NCBI GenBank assembly: GCA_947461985.1
Contig: CANHNT010000074.1
Span: forward strand, 1 to 8,498
DNA length: 8,498 nt
Origin: Bacteroidota bacterium
GTDB taxonomy: Bacteria; Bacteroidota; Bacteroidia; Chitinophagales; Chitinophagaceae
Reading direction: 5' to 3'
In this document: in pieces, positions 5,471 to 8,498 of the stretch
Position numbering within the stretch: the stretch's first letter is position 1
Layout of the letters: each line of letters begins with the position of its first letter
Made by a program: the position numbers and the translations under genes
The notes under the pieces: generated by a model
Seen by the model: only the letters and a program-made list of their open reading frames with translations
What the model was told of the DNA's origin: nothing
Database searches by the model: none

Positions 5471-5516
5471 ATCATCCTCTTATTCTTCTCCTTTAGAGGA
5501 AGGCGGAATAGATGAT
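5471..5516. repeat. Imperfect hairpin, possible degenerate dispersed intergenic repeat
   Basis: ATCATC (5471-5476) plus TATTC (5481-5485) pairs with GAATA (5506-5510) plus GATGAT (5511-5516), leaving CTCT bulged. Inside, TCCT (5489-5492) can pair with AGGA (5497-5500). The stretch is unusually rich in C and G for its surroundings. Its CTTCTCCTTTAGAGGAAGG core resembles dispersed CTCC-TTT-GGAG intergenic repeats that I remember from other Bacteroidota genomes. One copy only is visible here. Confidence 0.4.
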
Positions 5517-5536
5517 TATTTGAATCAATTGTTTGA

Positions 5537-6703
5537 TTATTTTAATAATACATTTTCTAAAATTTGATTCGCTTTATCCCAGCTGTAATTTTCTTCAACA
5601 AAGGTTCGTGCGTTTATTTTAAATAAATTTTGCAAATGTTCATCATTCAATAATTGAATTATTTTTTCAACAAATTCATATTCATTGTTGGCAATTAATA
5701 CCTGTTTGTTTTCTGTAGCTTTGAGCGAAGCATTGGTTATAGAACTTGCTACACAAGGCACTTGCATACTCATGGCTTCTAACAATTTATTTTGCAAACC
5801 TGCACCTGTAAATAATGGCGCTACAAACAATTTTGTTTCATTATAAGCCGTTCGCACATCATCAACCCACCCTGCAAAATGTATGTAGTTCGATTCGTAT
5901 TTTTTAAAATCAGTTTGAGAAGATCCACCCACAATATTTATTTTAATAGTCGGTATTTTATCAATCAATAAAGGGGCAATTTTTTCGCATAAAAAAATGA
6001 CTGCATTTTTATTAGGCAAATACGATAAGTTTCCACAAAACAATAAATCAAACTTTTTTTCTTTGGGTGTTGATGAAAAATAATGGGTATCAACCCCATT
6101 AGAAACCACCATTAAATGCTTATTTTCTTTAGCAATTTGGCCTTTATCAAAATCAGAAATAATCGTTGATGCATCAAACCAAGAAAGCATGTTTTGTTCA
6201 AATGATTTCATCAATTTGCTTTCACGTTGATAAAATAGTTTTTTAAAAAATGTAGAATTTTCTGCTATGCGAATATAGTTTGTAGAGAATGCATCTTGAA
6301 AATCAATAACGCGTTTAAAAGGCAAATCTTTAATGTACAATGCGGTTCGTGCTAATTGTCCATAAACAACGTCAGGCTTGAGTTCTAAAATAGATGCTTC
6401 TATTTTTTTTTGAATACCAGCATCGAAAAAATAACCAACTTGCGCTGGTAGTTTTTTTAAAAATGACAGTGTCAAATTCCAAGCAATAGTCCTTTTTTTC
6501 AATTCAAATAATTGCACTTCAACACAAAATTTATTCATTTCATCAAAATCATGTTTATTCACTTTTTCATCGTTTAAACAATATAAATAAATATCGTTTT
6601 CTTTCGATAAAAATACAATTTGATGATAAGCACGAAGTTTGTCTCCCTTGTTTAAAGGATAAGGAAAACGAGATAATACTATGGCAATTTTTTTTCGCAA
6701 CAC
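5537..6703 (-). CDS. GT4-like glycosyltransferase, second of a tandem pair
   Basis: This 388-residue GT-B fold glycosyltransferase probably adds a sugar from a nucleotide-sugar donor to a growing surface glycan at the cytoplasmic face of the membrane. The N-terminal acceptor-domain motif SRFPYPLNKGDKLRAYHQ (11-28) resembles the Stp1 group of sugar transferases known from exopolysaccharide loci. The donor domain shows LLFCGNLSYLPNKNAV (220-235) and APLFTGAGLQNKLLEAM (295-311). E309 is the conserved second glutamate of the E-x7-E motif; the first is A301, as in GAG-type members. Donor and acceptor cannot be deduced. There is no ATG near the start: codons for GTG (6703) and TTG (6700) precede RKKIAIVLS, so initiation is non-ATG, three bases after the stop of the upstream glycosyltransferase. 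Coupled translation is likely. The shared terminator lies about 76 bases downstream. Confidence 0.85.
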   Translation of the reverse strand: MLRKKIAIVLSRFPYPLNKGDKLRAYHQIVFLSKENDIYLYCLNDEKVNKHDFDEMNKFCVEVQLFELKKRTIAWNLTLSFLKKLPAQVGYFFDAGIQKKIEASILELKPDVVYGQLARTALYIKDLPFKRVIDFQDAFSTNYIRIAENSTFFKKLFYQRESKLMKSFEQNMLSWFDASTIISDFDKGQIAKENKHLMVVSNGVDTHYFSSTPKEKKFDLLFCGNLSYLPNKNAVIFLCEKIAPLLIDKIPTIKINIVGGSSQTDFKKYESNYIHFAGWVDDVRTAYNETKLFVAPLFTGAGLQNKLLEAMSMQVPCVASSITNASLKATENKQVLIANNEYEFVEKIIQLLNDEHLQNLFKINARTFVEENYSWDKANQILENVLLK

Positions 6704-6706
6704 AAA

Positions 6707-7909
6707 TTAAATAGCTAAATGTTGAAACTGTTCGACCACTTCTAAATAAATTTTTTCTTTACTGTAATTCGCTTCAACAAATTGTTTTGCATGGTCGCCA
6801 ATCGATTTTATTTTTTCCAAATTTGAAAAACAATAATGCAATTGCTCTTTGAAATCTTCTGGCGAATTAGCAATCAACACATTTTTTTGATGCGTTAAAC
6901 CGATGCCTTCAACCGCAATTTCAGTAGCAATAACAACCTTGCCAAAAGCCATAGCTTCAAGTACTTTTATGCGAATACCAGCACCAGATAATAAGGGCAC
7001 AATCATTATATTTTTGCTCAAACTAAATGCTGAAAAATCTTCTATCTCCCCTAAAATAACAGTTTGATTGTTTTCTTTTTTCAACAATGACTTTGGCATG
7101 TTTTTACCAGCCAAAAATAATTTTACATCTTTTAATTCGGTTTGCAAATCATCCCAAACGGTAGATAAAAACCAAGTAATTCCTTCTACATTGGGCGCCC
7201 AATCCATACTTCCAATATGATAAATTGATTGCACGTTTTGTTCAATGTTTTTTAATATTGGTTTATTGATATCAATGCCAAAAGGCAAATAAAAACTTGC
7301 ATTTATTTTATTGTCTGAAAAATATTTTTCTTCCGTTCTAGAAATTGGCAATAGCAAATCAAACTTTTTAAGAATGTCTATTTCATAAATTTTTAATCGA
7401 TTCGTTAAAATTTTTAGGTATTTTCTTTTTAAAAAATTAGCTTCATTTTCACTTAAACGTTGCCAAATTAAATGCTCAATATTATGCACCCTACAAAAAC
7501 ATTTTGCATCGGAGTATTCTTGAGCAATTTGCAAATAAGGGGAGGTGTAAATACTTTCAAATTGTATAATATCGAATGTTTCTTGTTTAATTAATTCGAT
7601 TAATGCAGTTTCAAAATTTTTATTGATAAATCGAGAAACATTATAAGATTTTCCAGTAAATAAATTAAAAAATGCAGACAGTGGATTAATATTATTATTA
7701 ATAAAAACCGTCTTGAAATGGACTAATTTTGAATACCATTCTGGAAGTGAATTTTCATCCACCCAATGTCTTGATGTATTCATCGATAAAAGGCTCACTT
7801 CACACCCTTGTTGCACATAACCTTCGATGGTTTGATGCATGGCAATGGCACCACCATCATTTAAAGGATAGGGAATTCGAGGCGTTAATATTAATATTTT
7901 TAAAGACAT
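6707..7909 (-). CDS. GT4-like glycosyltransferase, first of a tandem pair
   Basis: This 400-residue GT-B fold glycosyltransferase has the same plan as its downstream neighbour. TPRIPYPLNDGGAIAM (9-24) opens the acceptor domain. RVHNIEHLIW (140-149) is the helix region seen in related polysaccharide glycosyltransferases. The donor domain has HIGSMDWAPNVEGITWF (231-247) and VPLLSGAGIRIKVLEAMAFG (304-323), with E318 as the conserved nucleotide-sugar-binding glutamate. There is no signal peptide or membrane helix, so it is cytosolic or membrane-peripheral. The shared P-Y-P-L-N-x-G and GAG-x3-K-x-LEAM motifs suggest the pair arose by an old duplication. The donor sugar is unknown. The ATG at 7909 is divergent from the formyltransferase gene 47 bases away. 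The upstream box is imperfect (CATTTTTG, 7940-7933, minus strand). Confidence 0.87.
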   Translation of the reverse strand: MSLKILILTPRIPYPLNDGGAIAMHQTIEGYVQQGCEVSLLSMNTSRHWVDENSLPEWYSKLVHFKTVFINNNINPLSAFFNLFTGKSYNVSRFINKNFETALIELIKQETFDIIQFESIYTSPYLQIAQEYSDAKCFCRVHNIEHLIWQRLSENEANFLKRKYLKILTNRLKIYEIDILKKFDLLLPISRTEEKYFSDNKINASFYLPFGIDINKPILKNIEQNVQSIYHIGSMDWAPNVEGITWFLSTVWDDLQTELKDVKLFLAGKNMPKSLLKKENNQTVILGEIEDFSAFSLSKNIMIVPLLSGAGIRIKVLEAMAFGKVVIATEIAVEGIGLTHQKNVLIANSPEDFKEQLHYCFSNLEKIKSIGDHAKQFVEANYSKEKIYLEVVEQFQHLAI

Positions 7910-7932
7910 TTTTAGAAAGGTCTAAATTAAGA

Positions 7933-7940
7933 CAAAAATG
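7933..7940 (-). promoter_or_regulatory. Imperfect -7 box (CATTTTTG) for the glycosyltransferase pair
   Basis: On the minus strand CATTTTTG differs from TAnnTTTG only in the first base. It ends 23 bases before the ATG at 7909. No -33 TTG at a suitable distance stands out, so this is a tentative call. It lies just beside the opposite-strand box of the formyltransferase gene. Confidence 0.3.
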
Positions 7941-7944
7941 TGAT

Positions 7945-7952
7945 TAAATTTG
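7945..7952 (+). promoter_or_regulatory. -7 promoter box (TAAATTTG) for the formyltransferase gene
   Basis: TAAATTTG is a full match to TAnnTTTG and ends four bases before the ATG at 7957, the same geometry as the tsaB and NuoG-like starts. The -33 region has no clear TTG. Confidence 0.5.
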
Positions 7953-7956
7953 TTGC

Positions 7957-8498
7957 ATGAGTAAACAGTCTGTTCTGTTTTTGGGTTCAAAACCCATCGG
8001 TTATCATTGCTTGAATTATTTAATTCAACATCAAGATGCATTAAATATTGAAATCATTGGCTTATTGTCGAATGACAATGCTGCATTTGACAGCTCCTTA
8101 AGCTTAAAAAAATTAGCACAAGAGCATAATATTCCATTTATTGCTGCATTAAATGAAATGCCTGTAAGTGATTTTTTAATATCGGTTCAATACCATGAAA
8201 TTTTAAAGGCGCATGATATTGCAAAGGCTAAAACATTGGCCATTAATTTACACATGGCGCCCTTGCCAGAATATAGAGGTTGCAATCAATTTTCATTTGC
8301 CATTTTAGACGACAAAAAAGAATTTGGCACTACGATTCATCAAATGGATGCCCGAATAGATCATGGCGACATTATTGCTGAAAAACGGTTTCCTATTCCA
8401 ACAAATTGTTGGGTGAATGATTTGTATGATTTAACCTACAAGGCATCTTTAACTTTATTTCAAGAAAATATTGCCAATATTTTATCGAATCAATTTTC
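7957..8498 (+). CDS. Formyltransferase-family protein, N-terminal 180 residues (3' truncated by window edge)
   Basis: The frame is open from the ATG at 7957 to the last base. The family (methionyl-tRNA formyltransferase, ArnA N-terminal domain, sugar N-formyltransferases) moves a formyl group from 10-formyltetrahydrofolate to an amine. The N-terminus begins a Rossmann-like strand, SVLFLGSKPIGYHCLNYL. The catalytic core is clear: AINLHMAPLPEYRGCNQF (95-112) with N97 and H99, then FGTTIHQMDARIDHGDII (123-140) with D135, matching the N-H-D triad of the family. It looks more like an amino-sugar formyltransferase than a housekeeping tRNA enzyme, because the residues after the catalytic histidine read MAPLPEYRG and the neighbours are glycosyltransferases. 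That is inference, since the distinguishing C-terminal domain is outside the window. A full -7 box ends four bases before the ATG, suggesting a leaderless message. Confidence 0.85.
   Translation, partial: MSKQSVLFLGSKPIGYHCLNYLIQHQDALNIEIIGLLSNDNAAFDSSLSLKKLAQEHNIPFIAALNEMPVSDFLISVQYHEILKAHDIAKAKTLAINLHMAPLPEYRGCNQFSFAILDDKKEFGTTIHQMDARIDHGDIIAEKRFPIPTNCWVNDLYDLTYKASLTLFQENIANILSNQF

Noticed and set aside
5427..5477. Short minus-strand frame with tandem ATGs downstream of the glycosyltransferases
   Set aside because: It would encode only about a dozen residues and runs through the terminator stem, so it is not credible as a gene.
7729..7947. Plus-strand 72-codon frame upstream of the formyltransferase gene
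   Set aside because: It is antisense to the conserved N-terminus of a glycosyltransferase and ends inside the intergenic promoter region.
1..8498. Mobile element, phage, toxin-antitoxin or CRISPR/defence system
   Set aside because: No transposase, integrase, terminal inverted repeats, repeat-spacer array or defence-type domain was seen on either strand; gene content is mostly housekeeping.

Overview
The window looks like a chromosomal segment from an AT-rich member of the Bacteroidota, possibly near Chitinophagales or Sphingobacteriia; the order is inferred, not demonstrated. Three things point there. Several start codons are preceded by the Bacteroidota -7 promoter box TAnnTTTG. Shine-Dalgarno sequences are essentially absent. 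The protein types fit as well: a short NuoG that stops before the molybdopterin domain, a small LptF/LptG-type permease and a DUF1569/DinB-like protein. Genes are tightly packed, no gap exceeds 300 bases, and I see no tRNA, rRNA, CRISPR array, insertion sequence or phage gene.

Layout. Positions 1-672 hold the 3' part of an LptF/LptG-family lipopolysaccharide-export permease. Positions 816-2205 hold a two-gene unit: a NuoG-like iron-sulfur subunit of complex I, then a 102-residue membrane protein. No other nuo gene is visible. A minus-strand block follows (4390 down to 2318): tsaB (tRNA t6A modification), a cysteine-free ArsR-type regulator with its own promoter, candidate operator and terminator, then a DinB-like protein and a four-helix membrane protein 7 bases apart. 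tsaB is divergent from ridA (4466-4846), which is followed by a 165-residue membrane protein ending at a strong bidirectional terminator (5425-5461). Two adjacent GT4-like glycosyltransferases occupy the minus strand (7909 down to 5537). A formyltransferase gene diverges from them and runs off the right edge.

How the genes relate. Most of the window is housekeeping: envelope lipid transport, respiration, tRNA modification and removal of reactive imines. The right end looks like the edge of a surface-polysaccharide locus, since two glycosyltransferases beside a formyltransferase would fit assembly of a glycan carrying an N-formylated sugar; that is inference from neighbourhood. I found no clear undescribed system.

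The least ordinary signals are regulatory. The arsR and ridA promoters share an identical 17-base stretch, with a near copy before the 165-residue membrane gene. A direct repeat spaced 32 bases sits on the arsR promoter, a 26-base perfect palindrome lies downstream of ridA, and three genes have promoter boxes so close to their ATG that leaderless transcripts are expected.
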